Assembly (NCBI GenBank): GCA_015056815.1
Contig: SVFN01000023.1
Location: forward strand, 1 to 64,000
Direction of reading: 5' to 3'
Length of the DNA: 64,000 nucleotides
DNA from: Lachnospiraceae bacterium
GTDB lineage: Bacteria; Bacillota; Clostridia; Lachnospirales; Lachnospiraceae
Part shown: positions 43,322 through 54,600 of the stretch, in pieces
Numbering within the stretch: position 1 is the first letter of the stretch
Layout: the number at the start of each line of letters is the position of its first letter
The notes under the pieces: model-generated
Databases searched by the model: none
Told to the model about the DNA's origin: nothing
The model's input: only the letters and a program-made list of their open reading frames with translations
Program-made: the position numbers and the translations under genes

Positions 43322-44141
43322 AAAAAATATGGCATTCAGTATCGGGATGATCCTTTTGATCGCAGCTTTTCTGTTCCCGCTATACTGGACGGTTAATACT
43401 TCCCTGAAAACGGAACAGGAGATTTTTCAAAATCCGCCGACCTTTTATCCGCATATCCGGAATCTGCAGTCATACAAGGCGCAGGTTTCCAATGGGGATT
43501 TTAATATGTTTCGCTCGTTCGGGAACAGCTTCGTGATCGCGCTGGGCGCGATGCTTATTTCGGTGGTCCTGGCAGTCCCGGCTTCTTACGGTATCGCCAG
43601 ATACCGTTTCCGGGGCAAAAAGTTCATGCTTTTGACATTTCTGTTCACACAGATGCTGCCGGTAGCCGTTCTTCTGACGCCGATGTTTGTTTTGTTTAAG
43701 AATCTGAGAATGTACAACACCTGGATGTCAACGATCCTGGCGGATGCTACCATCGGGATCCCCTTTTCGGTCCTGATCTTAAAAAACTATTTTGCATCCA
43801 TCCCGAAAGATATCGAGGAGGCAGCTTATCTGGACGGCTGTAATAAATATACCGCTTTTTTCAGAGTCCTGATCCCGGTTGCAAAGCCCGGTGTCGCGGT
43901 GTGCGCGATCTTTTCGTTTCTATATGCCTGGGGAGATCTGGCCTACGGCATGACTTTTATCATAGACCAGCAAAAGCGGCCGATCACAGCCGGTATTTTT
44001 AATTTTATGGGGCAATACGGAACGAAATGGAGCTATCTGACAGCGTTTGCAGTCGTTGTGATCATACCTGTGGCCTTTCTTTTTATCTTTATGCAAAAGT
44101 ACATTGTGAGCGGAATGACAAGCGGAGCAGTAAAGGGATAA
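43311..44141 (+). CDS. Sugar ABC permease, MalG/UgpE type
   Basis: This 276-residue partner permease has the SYGIARYRFRGKKFMLLTFL block, TQMLPVAVLLTPMFVLFKNL, and the EAA loop IPKDIEEAAYLDGCNKYTAFFRVLIP. GAGGAGGAGCAGG precedes its ATG inside the previous gene. GH31 follows after 13 bp. Confidence 0.95.
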   Translation: MTRKKNMAFSIGMILLIAAFLFPLYWTVNTSLKTEQEIFQNPPTFYPHIRNLQSYKAQVSNGDFNMFRSFGNSFVIALGAMLISVVLAVPASYGIARYRFRGKKFMLLTFLFTQMLPVAVLLTPMFVLFKNLRMYNTWMSTILADATIGIPFSVLILKNYFASIPKDIEEAAYLDGCNKYTAFFRVLIPVAKPGVAVCAIFSFLYAWGDLAYGMTFIIDQQKRPITAGIFNFMGQYGTKWSYLTAFAVVVIIPVAFLFIFMQKYIVSGMTSGAVKG

Positions 44142-44154
44142 GGGAGAAGAAGAA

Positions 44155-46167
44155 ATGATCAGGATAGAAAAAGAGAAAATTGTTTATCATTATGATGCCG
44201 AGGAAGTATGGATCGAACCCTGGGGAGAAAATGCCTTAAGGATAAGAGCGACTAAGAACGCCCGAATGCCCCGGGAAAACTGGGCACTGATCCACAGAAC
44301 GGAAACGGAAGCTGTGGCAGAAGCCGTGGGGCAGGGAGCGTGTATCACAAACGGATCGATCCGGGCAGAAATATCCGGCCGCGGTAAGATCCGGATCCTG
44401 CGCTCGGATGGAAAGGTTCTGTTAGAAGAATACTGCAGAAACAGACGGGATACATCAGATCCGAAATGCTCGGCTTTAGAAGTGGAGGCAAGAGAGTTTA
44501 AGCCAAACATCGGAGGGGATTATCATCTGACGATGCGGTTTGAGTCGGTAAATACCAAAGAGAAGCTTTATGGAATGGGGCAGTATCAGCAGCCGTATCT
44601 GGATCTGAAAGGGATGGATCTGGAGCTGGCACACCGCAATTCCCAGGCGAGCGTTCCCTTCCTGGTTTCCTCCGAGGGATATGGCTTTTTATGGAACAAT
44701 CCTGCGATCGGCAGGGCGGTACTTGGAAAAAATGTGATGAGCTTTGAGGCATATTCCACGAAAGTGCTGGATTACTGGATTGTCACAGGGAATACGCCGG
44801 CTTTGATCGAGGAGGCATATGCTGCAGTGACCGGGACGGTTCCCATGATGCCGGAGTACGGTCTGGGATTCTGGCAATGCAAACTGCGCTACCAGACACA
44901 GGAAGAACTGCTGGAGGTGGCAAGCGAATATAAGAGAAGAAATCTTCCCATTGATGTGATCGTGATTGATTTTTTCCATTGGCCCAAGCAGGGGGAATGG
45001 AGGTTTGATCCGGTGTACTGGCCGGATCCGGATCGCATGATACACAAGCTGGATGAGATGGGGATAAAACTGATGGTATCAGTCTGGCCAACGGTGGACA
45101 GAGAGTCACAAAACTATGAAGAAATGCTGGAAAAAGGATATCTGATCCGCACGGAACGGGGATTTCGTGCCGGACTGAATTTTGAAGGGGCTACCATTCA
45201 TTATGATGCCACGAATCCGGAAGCGCGAAAATATGTATGGCAAAAGGCCAAAGAGAATTATTATGAAAAGGGAATCCGTATTTTCTGGCTGGATGAGGCG
45301 GAGCCGGAATATAGTGTCTATGATTTTGACAATTACCGGTATTACAGAGGCAGCGATCTGGAGATCGGGAATATTTATCCGGTCGAGTATGCCCGTACTT
45401 TTTATGAAGGTATGGAGGAAGCCGGCCAGAAGTCGATCGTAAATCTTTTACGCTGTGCCTGGGCAGGAAGCCAGAAGTATGGGGCTCTTGTGTGGTCTGG
45501 GGATATCGCATCCAGCTTTGAGAGTATGCGAAACCAGCTGGCTGCGGGACTGAATATGGGCCTGGCCGGTATTCCCTGGTGGACTACCGATATCGGCGGA
45601 TTTCATGGGGGAGATCCGTCTGATGAAGAATTCCGGGAGCTGTTTGTGCGCTGGTTTCAGTGGGGAACCTTCTGTCCGGTCATGCGTCTGCACGGGGACA
45701 GAGAGCCAAGACAGCCCCAGGTTGGAAGTACAGGGGGGGCGACCTGCCGGTCGGGAGCGCCCAACGAGGTATGGAGCTACGGGGAAAAGGTATACAGGAT
45801 CTGTGAGAAATATTTAAGGATCCGGGAACAGATGCGCGACTACACCAGAGAACTGATGCGGCAGGCGCACGAGAAAGGAACGCCTGTCATGCGTACACTA
45901 TTTTATGAATTTCCGGAAGATCCCCTTTGCTGGGAGGTCGAAGACGAGTATCTGTACGGTCCGGATATTCTGGTGGCACCGATTTTGGAAAAGGGAGCAG
46001 TCAGAAGAACGATCTATCTGCCCAAAGGGTGTAAATGGCGCGATGCAGATACCGGGGAAATCTTTGACGGAGGACAATGGATCGAAACAGCAATCTGCCT
46101 GGAATCCATGCCGGTGTTATACCGTAGTCCTCAAAAAACAGAAAGAAAGGAGCAAAAAGAATCATGA
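44155..46167 (+). CDS. GH31 glycoside hydrolase (alpha-glucosidase/alpha-xylosidase type)
   Basis: This 670-residue protein has no signal peptide, so it acts in the cytoplasm on imported sugar. The GH31 plan is clear: an N-terminal beta-sandwich (LYGMGQYQQPYLDLKGMDLE), then the barrel (PEYGLGFWQCKLRYQTQEEL; DVIVIDFFHWPKQGEWRFDP). The nucleophile is D380 in FWLDEAEPE. Later blocks are WSGDIASSFESMRNQLAAGL and WWTTDIGGFHGGDPSDEEFR, and FCPVMRLHGDREPR. The DEAEPE form leans to the alpha-xylosidase/xyloglucan side, but the substrate cannot be fixed. AAGGGAGAAGAAGAA precedes its ATG. The next gene overlaps its stop by four bases (ATGA). Confidence 0.93.
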   Translation: MIRIEKEKIVYHYDAEEVWIEPWGENALRIRATKNARMPRENWALIHRTETEAVAEAVGQGACITNGSIRAEISGRGKIRILRSDGKVLLEEYCRNRRDTSDPKCSALEVEAREFKPNIGGDYHLTMRFESVNTKEKLYGMGQYQQPYLDLKGMDLELAHRNSQASVPFLVSSEGYGFLWNNPAIGRAVLGKNVMSFEAYSTKVLDYWIVTGNTPALIEEAYAAVTGTVPMMPEYGLGFWQCKLRYQTQEELLEVASEYKRRNLPIDVIVIDFFHWPKQGEWRFDPVYWPDPDRMIHKLDEMGIKLMVSVWPTVDRESQNYEEMLEKGYLIRTERGFRAGLNFEGATIHYDATNPEARKYVWQKAKENYYEKGIRIFWLDEAEPEYSVYDFDNYRYYRGSDLEIGNIYPVEYARTFYEGMEEAGQKSIVNLLRCAWAGSQKYGALVWSGDIASSFESMRNQLAAGLNMGLAGIPWWTTDIGGFHGGDPSDEEFRELFVRWFQWGTFCPVMRLHGDREPRQPQVGSTGGATCRSGAPNEVWSYGEKVYRICEKYLRIREQMRDYTRELMRQAHEKGTPVMRTLFYEFPEDPLCWEVEDEYLYGPDILVAPILEKGAVRRTIYLPKGCKWRDADTGEIFDGGQWIETAICLESMPVLYRSPQKTERKEQKES

Positions 46168-49100
46168 TAAAATGGAAACAGCTATTAAGAACAGTCACAA
46201 CAGGTATGCTGGCAGCTTCCTTACTGATGAACGGCCTGTTTGCAAAGCTGCCCGGCACAGTGCAGGCGTCTGCCGCACAGGCGGACAGTGCGGTCCTGAC
46301 CGTGGATCTGAGTCCGGAGGAGAGTACGGGAGAGATCATGCATGGAGCCGCCGGATTCCTTTATGGCGTCAGCAGTGAGAATGTGCCCACAACGAATACG
46401 ATCGTCCCGCTCAAATCCAAAATTTTAGTCACCAAAGGGGCGGTGGGAACCGAGCACCCGTACGGGGATGCCCTGGATGTCGCAAAGACGTTTCTGGAAA
46501 GCGGCGGACGGCAGATACAGATGTACAACAGCAATTATTACGGAGTATTTGGCGTGACCGCTTCCATTGCGCAGTACAGTGCCGATCTGAAAAACTATAT
46601 CGCACCGGCGGTAGTGGCATGGAAAGAAGCCTGGAAAAAGGAGCATGGGACACCGCAGGAGCCAAAAGATCCGATCGGTGCTCAGACCGATATTGATAAA
46701 GCGATCGTATATGTGCCGATCAATGAGGGAACACCGGTCGGAAACAATGACCTTCACAATGCATGGAAGAGTTACCGGGATGCGATCCTTTCCGTTGATA
46801 CCCATGCAACACTGGCAGGACCGAATGATGCAGTGTATCGGGGAGAAAGCTATTACAAAAACTATATCCAGTTTTGTGCGGACCGGAATTGTCTGCCGGA
46901 TGTCGTGACATGGCATGAGCTGCAGACCTCCTGTCTTCAGACGATGTCTGCCCATATGAAGAATTTCAGACAGATCTGGAATCAGAAGATCGACTGGTCT
47001 GCGTACAATGAGGCCAATCATACGACAGGGGTTCCGACCTTCCCGCAGATCTGCATCAATGAATATGCGGAGATGGAATATTGCGGAGTACCGGGGCGCC
47101 TTGTGAACTGGATCGCCAGACTGGAGGATGAAAAGATCACAGGCTGTCTTCCGTTCTGGCATCAGGCAAATAACCTGAATGACCTGGCGGCAGGAGCCAA
47201 TGAAGGAAACGGAGCGTGGTGGCTGTACAAATGGTATGGTGATATGTCCGGAGAAACACAGCCGGTCATGACGAGTACTGCGTTTGACCAGTTGTATGGT
47301 GTCTCCACGATGGATGATAAAAAGAAGATCTCAACGACTTTGCTGGGAGGATTCTCTGGTGATATCACAGTGGAACTTAAGAATGTGACACAGGCGGAAA
47401 CCTTCCGGAATGCTTCGGCTGTTCATGTACAGATTCAGGAAACCATGTTTACGGGATTTCACGGGGCGGCAGATGAAACACCGGTCATTCTGGACGGAAT
47501 CTATGCAGTGGACGGTAACGGAAACGTAACAGTGCGGATCCCGGATGCTTTATTTGAAAATGCATATCATCTTACCCTGACACAGGCGGGAGAAAATGAG
47601 AACGTGAATGCGCCTTTACAAAAAGACAGCGGTCAGGTATATGAGGCGGAGGAAGCCGAACTTGGCGGCAAGGCGAAGGCGACAGCGGCAGCGACCAATC
47701 CCAGCTACTATATGTCAAATAAAAACGGCGGAAACCAAAACCGTGCGGTGAATATGCAGGACGGCTCTTCCCTGACTTATCACATTGAGGCTCCGGTGGA
47801 TGGAAAATACCGGTTTGATTTTGCATACGGAAACGGCCAGGGAACGGTGCGTAATAATATGAAAACGCATGATCCGGTCAATCTGAAACAGGAATTTTCA
47901 TTAGACGATGGAATGCCGGAAACGATTACCATGGAATCAACATTGTTTCAGACCATGACCGGGATCAAGACCTTATACTATGATCTGACAGCAGGCAGCC
48001 ATACGGTCACGATCGAGACACCGGCGGGATACGGCGCCGGAAATGAACTTTTGCTGCATGACTTTGTGCGCGTATCCTATGCCGGAGTGTATGAAGAAGA
48101 ACTTCCGCTGTTCCATAAAGTCTACGAAGCGGAATTATCCGATGTAAACCGTCTGTTGGGCAATCTGGAATCTACGGTTTCCACCAGAACGGAACTAACG
48201 GGCTATACCGGTGATGGATATGTGACGGGACTGTCAGAAAGATCGGTTAAAGAAGGAGGCGGGATCCGGACGACGGTTGTCGTACCAAAGAGCGGTCTTT
48301 ATAATGTTTCTCTGCGCTACCATTCCGGACAGGCCGGACAAGCCAACCTTTATGTGGAGAATACTGCCGTTACGCTGGATCGATTGAACAAAACCGTTGC
48401 GCTGATTCCGCAGGACGGCTGGCAGACGGCAGTGGCTTCTGTCTATTTACAAAAAGGGATCAATGTAGTGGATGTTGACACAACGGTAAATGCAGCACTG
48501 GATCATATGAGAGTGCAGGAAATTCCGGACAAAGAGCATTCGACGGTCATCGAGGCGGAGGATGCGGTACCGCAAGAGCTGGCAGACTCTGTGAAGATCG
48601 CTCAAAGCGAAGGAGCTTCCGGTGGAAAGTATGTGGAAGGTATGGCAGGCTCTTACCGTACACCGGATTATCTGGAGTTTTCCTATCAGGCAGCTTCGGC
48701 CGGCAAATATCAGATGCAGGTGTACCATTCCAATGAGGATCTTGCGGGAAGTCATTCTTATAATATCAAAGCGACCGACAAATATGCGGTTGTGGAAGTA
48801 AATGGGAAGTCTGATTCGCCGAGATTTACGCTGGCAGGCGGTGTAAAACAGGAGCCGGTGCTGTATTATTTTGCAGACTGTGGAGACCATGATCCGGAAA
48901 CGGTTTCGGAAGGAGACAGTCTCGGCGCATATAACAGTGTTACAGACCGCTATTATGGCACGGATGAAAAGAAAGGCTATAAATGGGGGCTGGTCTGCGA
49001 ACGCGATGATGAAGTGGAAACGCCCGGTGTGGGAAGTCTGGTATCCGATGAAAAAGACAAAGCGGTTTATACCAATTACCAGAAGGCATTATCCAACAGC

Positions 49101-51536
49101 AGTGCCGATCTGGAGGATGGAAAGAAAAAAGAAGAAACCTTCCGGTATGCACACAATCAGGGAGAGAACGGGATCGATCCACGTTATATTTCTTATCGGT
49201 TCGAACTGGACCCCGAGGAATACCAGATAAGTGTATGTATGGGAAATACATGGAACAATGCAGGCAATCCAAAGGTTACTTTCAGCGCGGACGGTATGGA
49301 ACCCGTGGAAGAAACTTATGCAGTGAATGGAAATGTTGTAAAAACCAAAAAGCTTGATCTGACAGATGCCCGGACAAATGAGGCCGGGAGAGTGGAGCTT
49401 TCGATCAGGGCAACTTCTTCAGATCCGACGATCCAGATGAATTATATTAAGATCGAGGGAATACAGGAGACAGAAAGCACTTATAAATATCTGGTACCGG
49501 ATGGAGAAAAGGTTTTGGCGGATCCGCTGCCGCAGGATATCTATATGGGAGAACTGGCAGAAGGAATGGACTGGTTCATTGATTTCAGAAATCTGAAAAA
49601 CAAGACGGACCGCTACTTCTTCATCAATACCTTTTCCGATGATACCTTCCGTGAGAAAACGATAACCCTGGATCTGAAAGAGGGAAAAAATACAATCCGG
49701 ATTTACAATGATAACAGCTGGAACACAACGTATGGCGGCAGTCAGAATACGCCGGCTACCACCGCGCTTTATAACGAGACTCCAAACTTTGATAAATTTG
49801 TGATCACGCCAATGGCACTTGCCGAAGCGGAAAAAGTGCCCGTGCGACATGCGATCGATATCGGTACTACCAAGGGAGGAATCGTGACAGCCGACCATAA
49901 TGAAGTGGGCGAGAACGGAGCGTATGCACTGACACTGGATCCCGAAGAGGGCTATGCGGTAGAAGGCATTTGGATCAACGGAACGGATCGCAAAAAGGAA
50001 CTTGCGACAAAGTCCGGTCAGCAGGTGCTTTTAGTAAGCGGTGTCTGTGACGATCAGAATATCAAAGTATATTTTGCAAAGCCGGGGATCGGAAAGGATG
50101 TGCTGCAAAAACGCTATGACAGATACCGGAAGCTGGAAAAGGAGAATTATTCTGTGATAAGCTGGGAGCAGTTTTTATCGGCTTTTAACTATGCGGGAAA
50201 TGTACTGTCCAATCAAAATGCATCGCAATATCAGATCACGGATGCTTATGAAGGTCTGGAAGCTGCTGTAAAAGGACTGGAGGATATTTCCAATCTGCTC
50301 TATTTTGTAGACTGCGGTGACCATGATCCTGCAACGGTAACCTATGGGGATTCGTTTGGCAGGTACAATTCCGTGACAGATCAGATTTATGGCACAGATC
50401 AAAAGGCCGGTTATCAATGGGGACTGGTTCTGGAAGAAGCGGATGAAAAAGAGACGCCCGGAGAGGGAAGCAGAGTATCGGCGCAAAACGATCGGGCTGT
50501 GTACACCAATTATCAAAAAGCCCTGTCAAACAGTGAAGCTGATCTGGAAGACGGACAGAACAAAAAGAATACCTTCCGCTATGCACACAATCAGAGTGAA
50601 AGCGGGATCGATCCACGCTATATCTCATACCGGTTTGAACTGGAACCGGATGTATATCGCGTCACAGTGGGAATGAGTAATACCTGGAACAATGCGGGCG
50701 CGCCCAAGATCACACTGGCCGCAGATGGTGTCAAGCCGGTTGTTCAGAATTATGCGGTCAATGGGAATGCCGAAAAAACCATGGAGATCGACTTGAAAGA
50801 AGCAGTAAAAAACAAGAACGGCAAAGTCGAATTATCCGTCAAGGCAACTTCACAGGATCCTACAATACAGATGTGTTATATCCTGGTGAAGGATACTAAG
50901 GAGCCGGCTTTTGATCCGGACAGTGAGACCGAGCCGGGAGGCGTGACAGATCCGGATGACATCAGACCTGGCAATCTCCCGGAAGCACCGGCCGGACAGA
51001 CAGAAGGAAGCATCCGGGCGATCACCTTACAGTGTGTGAGCGGAAAGATTGCGGCAAACAGGAAAGTGAAAATCGCTGCAACGGTAGAAACGACCGGAAA
51101 AGTTTCGAATACCGGACTGCTCTGGACAAGCTCTGACAGCCGGTACGCCACAGTGGATGCCAATGGTGTGGTAACGACTAAAAAAGCAGGGATCGGAAAA
51201 ACAGTGGTGATCACGGCAAAGGCGGTATCAGACCCTGCAAAGAGTGCATCTGTCAGGATAAAGATCATGAAACATGCTGTGAAGAAGATCCGGCTTACAT
51301 GCAGCAGGACGGTAAAGGCAGGCAAGAAGATAACCGTTAAGGCACAGATAAAGACCACAGGTAACAAGGTCAATAAGAAACTGCTCTTTATTACATCGAA
51401 TTCCGACTATGCGACGGTAAATGCGAAAGGTGTGGTAACGGCAAAGAAAGCAGGAAAAGGGAAAACCGTTAAGATTACGGCGATTTCCACCGACGGAACA
51501 AAAAAGAAAGCATCCGTCAGAATAAAAATCAAATAA
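46164..51536 (+). CDS. Giant secreted GH39-like protein with CBM35, duplicated malectin-like and Big_2 domains
   Basis: This 1790-residue protein has a signal peptide (MIKWKQLLRTVTTGMLAASL, cleavage near VQA). Residues 45-390 look like a (beta/alpha)8 hydrolase of clan A: E188 in YVPINEGTP and E300 in ICINEYAEME are candidate acid/base and nucleophile. Three CBM35/CBM6-like beta-sandwiches follow (VYEAEEAELGG near 492, VYEAELSDVN near 653, VIEAEDAVPQ near 794). A module starting YYFADCGDHDPETV (about 900-1097) recurs as LYFVDCGDHDPATV (about 1379-1575). Both copies carry RYAHNQ and IDPRYISYRFEL. Two Big_2 domains with a Lys-rich tail end it. There is no LPXTG. It is coupled to GH31 by a 4-bp overlap. 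It likely binds and cuts the polysaccharide whose products the ABC system imports. Confidence 0.8.
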   Translation: MIKWKQLLRTVTTGMLAASLLMNGLFAKLPGTVQASAAQADSAVLTVDLSPEESTGEIMHGAAGFLYGVSSENVPTTNTIVPLKSKILVTKGAVGTEHPYGDALDVAKTFLESGGRQIQMYNSNYYGVFGVTASIAQYSADLKNYIAPAVVAWKEAWKKEHGTPQEPKDPIGAQTDIDKAIVYVPINEGTPVGNNDLHNAWKSYRDAILSVDTHATLAGPNDAVYRGESYYKNYIQFCADRNCLPDVVTWHELQTSCLQTMSAHMKNFRQIWNQKIDWSAYNEANHTTGVPTFPQICINEYAEMEYCGVPGRLVNWIARLEDEKITGCLPFWHQANNLNDLAAGANEGNGAWWLYKWYGDMSGETQPVMTSTAFDQLYGVSTMDDKKKISTTLLGGFSGDITVELKNVTQAETFRNASAVHVQIQETMFTGFHGAADETPVILDGIYAVDGNGNVTVRIPDALFENAYHLTLTQAGENENVNAPLQKDSGQVYEAEEAELGGKAKATAAATNPSYYMSNKNGGNQNRAVNMQDGSSLTYHIEAPVDGKYRFDFAYGNGQGTVRNNMKTHDPVNLKQEFSLDDGMPETITMESTLFQTMTGIKTLYYDLTAGSHTVTIETPAGYGAGNELLLHDFVRVSYAGVYEEELPLFHKVYEAELSDVNRLLGNLESTVSTRTELTGYTGDGYVTGLSERSVKEGGGIRTTVVVPKSGLYNVSLRYHSGQAGQANLYVENTAVTLDRLNKTVALIPQDGWQTAVASVYLQKGINVVDVDTTVNAALDHMRVQEIPDKEHSTVIEAEDAVPQELADSVKIAQSEGASGGKYVEGMAGSYRTPDYLEFSYQAASAGKYQMQVYHSNEDLAGSHSYNIKATDKYAVVEVNGKSDSPRFTLAGGVKQEPVLYYFADCGDHDPETVSEGDSLGAYNSVTDRYYGTDEKKGYKWGLVCERDDEVETPGVGSLVSDEKDKAVYTNYQKALSNSSADLEDGKKKEETFRYAHNQGENGIDPRYISYRFELDPEEYQISVCMGNTWNNAGNPKVTFSADGMEPVEETYAVNGNVVKTKKLDLTDARTNEAGRVELSIRATSSDPTIQMNYIKIEGIQETESTYKYLVPDGEKVLADPLPQDIYMGELAEGMDWFIDFRNLKNKTDRYFFINTFSDDTFREKTITLDLKEGKNTIRIYNDNSWNTTYGGSQNTPATTALYNETPNFDKFVITPMALAEAEKVPVRHAIDIGTTKGGIVTADHNEVGENGAYALTLDPEEGYAVEGIWINGTDRKKELATKSGQQVLLVSGVCDDQNIKVYFAKPGIGKDVLQKRYDRYRKLEKENYSVISWEQFLSAFNYAGNVLSNQNASQYQITDAYEGLEAAVKGLEDISNLLYFVDCGDHDPATVTYGDSFGRYNSVTDQIYGTDQKAGYQWGLVLEEADEKETPGEGSRVSAQNDRAVYTNYQKALSNSEADLEDGQNKKNTFRYAHNQSESGIDPRYISYRFELEPDVYRVTVGMSNTWNNAGAPKITLAADGVKPVVQNYAVNGNAEKTMEIDLKEAVKNKNGKVELSVKATSQDPTIQMCYILVKDTKEPAFDPDSETEPGGVTDPDDIRPGNLPEAPAGQTEGSIRAITLQCVSGKIAANRKVKIAATVETTGKVSNTGLLWTSSDSRYATVDANGVVTTKKAGIGKTVVITAKAVSDPAKSASVRIKIMKHAVKKIRLTCSRTVKAGKKITVKAQIKTTGNKVNKKLLFITSNSDYATVNAKGVVTAKKAGKGKTVKITAISTDGTKKKASVRIKIK

Positions 51537-51554
51537 AGCGTTTCTTTTCCCTTC

Positions 51555-51587
51555 AAAAGGCTCTGCCGGAATACGGCAGGGCCTTTT
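51555..51587 (+). terminator. Terminator of the GH31/GH39-like operon
   Basis: AAAAGGCTCTGCCG and CGGCAGGGCCTTTT pair around a 5-nt loop, followed by a mixed T/A run. Confidence 0.85.
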
Positions 51588-51622
51588 AAAAAAATATTAA
51601 GAATTACTTCGTCCGGAATTAA

Positions 51623-51651
51623 TTGACAGATCGTTTTCCATCCATTATGAT
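51623..51651 (+). promoter_or_regulatory. Promoter of the CotH-family gene
   Basis: TTGACA (51623-51628), a 17-bp spacer and TATGAT (51646-51651), about 45 bp before the ATG. It is near consensus and needs no activator in principle. Confidence 0.85.
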
Positions 51652-51696
51652 TTGCCCGTAATAAAAACAGGACGTTGATCCTAAAGGAGAGATAGT

Positions 51697-54600
51697 ATGA
51701 AAAAGAGATGGATTGCACTGGCACTTTCTGTGACACTTGTTACAGGATTGGTGCCGCAGGGGACATGCTTGCGTACCGTGAACGCATATGCGCAGGAAAC
51801 GGGAATGCCCGAGACAGAAATGCCGGAAAGTGGAGTGGACGATCTGGCAACCGGAGAAACAGCCCTCACACATGACGAGATCGTGGCAAAAAACAAACAG
51901 GCAGTGATCGATGAAGCGATCGCGCTGGGCGTGCCGGATGCCTTTATCCGCCATGATATCGCAGAAGAATTTAAAGAAGGAAAGCTGACAGCACCGCAGA
52001 CAGATCTGGCAGATGAAGAAGAGGAGCCGAAGCTTAAGCTGGAAGCGGTAAAGGCCTCCGACAAGAGTACGGGTCTTTTGCTCTCAAAAGTCGATACCGG
52101 TGTTTTGGCACGGACAAAGATCGATCTGGGAGAATATGATCTGGGTGAGCTGAAACCGGGACGCCTGATCTATAATATGCTGACAGATTATAAGACAAAG
52201 GGAACCGCATATCTGTACTTTGGCGACAGCGAGGAGCCGTTTGCGTCTGCTGTGATCAAGAGAACTGCCAATAAGGACTGGGAGACAGCACCGAATTACA
52301 CGGTGGATGTCAGAAATGCGGGACTGGAAGGAAAAGGACATATTTATCTGAAATTCGTTGCAGACACAGCATTGGATGATGAGGATAACATCATTCCGAA
52401 ATCAAAAGTTAAGACAAGCCTGTTTTTGCAGGGGATGTTCTTCACGGAAGGCAGTACTCCGGTCGTGGAGTTTGACCTGGATAAAGAAATCAATACGATT
52501 GAAAATATCAATGGTTCACCGCTTCACACCACGATGGGATACGGCAATATGGAGGTAAAGATCCCGGAGGGTTATGAAGCGGAATATTCCGAAAAGCCGT
52601 TAAAGGATGCGACCTATGAACTGGAATATTTAAGAGGCAGAGGCAATTCCACTTGGGAAGCCAGTAAAAAACCCTACAAGATCAAGCTGAATGAATCAGC
52701 CGATCTGTTCGGAATGGGGAAGAGCAAACACTGGGTACTGCTGGCTAATTACTATGACTATTCTCTGATCCGCAACAAGTTTACGTTTTATCTTGCGGAT
52801 CAGCTGGGGCTGGAATATACTCCTAAAAGTGTCTTTGTCGATGTGGTCATTTCCGGTGTGTATTACGGAAGCTATCAGCTGACACAGCATGTACGGATCG
52901 GAAAAAACAATATCAATATCGATGACCTGGAAGATGATCCGGCGACAGAAGAACCGGATATCACCGGTGGCTATCTTCTTTCCATGGGCGATTCCTGGCT
53001 GAGCGGAGATGAAGGCCTTCCGTATATTTCGGCAGGACAGTACGATTTCCGCCTGGACAAGCCGGAGTATGATGAGAAATATCCGAAAGAGGCAAAGGAT
53101 GCTCAGATCAAATATCTTACCAGATATTTAGGGGAACTGGATCTTTTGGTAAATTCCCTGGAAGAATCGGATAGTGTATCGGAAAATTCAATGGAAGGAT
53201 CCGAAGAACCTGCAAATCCGGGTGTCGTATCCGAAATCAATTCGGAAGCTGTATCCGGGATTGACCCTACCGTTGCATCCGGAATCGATCCTACGGTATC
53301 GGAAAATGATCTGGAAGGTGAAGAGGAGATCAAACTGCCGGAGGGCAAGACCTGGAGAGATTACATGGACGAACAGTCCCTGATCGATTATTATCTGCTG
53401 CAGGAGTTTTCCAAAAACGGAGATGCTTACGGTTCCAGCAGTACCTATCTATATAAGGTAAGAAACGGAAAACTCTACTGGGGACCGGCATGGGACTTCG
53501 ATTATGTGGCATGGGGAGCTTATCAGACGGATTATATCAAGTGGGGAACGTTAGAAAACTTTAGGCTCAAGTTTGTTGCTCCGTGGGTAGAGACTTTACT
53601 GAAGAATGATCCCGAGTTTAAACAAAATGTGATCAAGCGCTGGAAAGTGCTTTCCGACCTGTTAAAGGAAGCGGAAGAGGATGGCGGTATTCTGGACCGT
53701 TATAAGGAACAGAATTATTACTCAGCCCTTGCAAATTATCAGATTTGCAGCAGTCTTTTGATGGATGCGGATGGTTACGGTGATGATACACAGGTGTTGG
53801 ATGATGACGGCAATCCTTATACACTCAATTACACCAATGAGATTGAGAGACTGAAAAAATACATTCATGTGGGCAGAGAATGGGCGGATGAACATATCGA
53901 AGAGATCGATACTTATGAATGGGACTATGTGATGCATTATCCGCAGGTTCCGTTTTATGTCGATGATGAGACCCCGGTTTTTGTCAGCTATGACATGGAA
54001 CAGAACACACTGAAGACAGAGGAAATCCCGGAAATGCCGGCAAAAGAGGGGTGTGTGTTTAAGGGATGGTATTATGTCGATGAGAACGGAAACGAAAAAC
54101 GCTTTACAGACAGGGATCTTCCATATGGATACAATCAGGACAGTAACGAATATTATGCGTACGATCTGTATCCATGCTATACGGAAGAAACCGATTATGT
54201 GAAGGCAGAAAAGATCGAGCCGGCATGGGATACCATTTATGTTCCTCTTGACAGAATGGTGATCTCGGAAGAAGATGGGCTGGATCCGAATATGATCGCT
54301 TATGAAGCGGTACTTGTGAACTTAAAGAGTTTTGTGAATGTTACTCCGTTTGATGCATCCGATGATGCACTGCGCTTTTATCAGGAAACAGAGGATGGGA
54401 AGATCCGCCAGTACAGTGATGACGAGATCTGGATCAATAACATTGGCGAAACGGAGATCATCTGCAGACTGGGAGACCTTTCCTGCAAGCTTAAGATCGT
54501 AGCGTTTGAGATGGAGGACCTGAATCAGGGACAGGCATTCGGAGTGGATAAGAGCATTACCCTAAAAGCCGGCGAGTATGGAAATGTGCACTTTGCATTT

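Noticed and set aside
46164..51536. LPXTG sortase signals on the giant proteins
   Set aside because: None of the five secreted giants has LPXTG-like sequence followed by a hydrophobic tail at its C-terminus.
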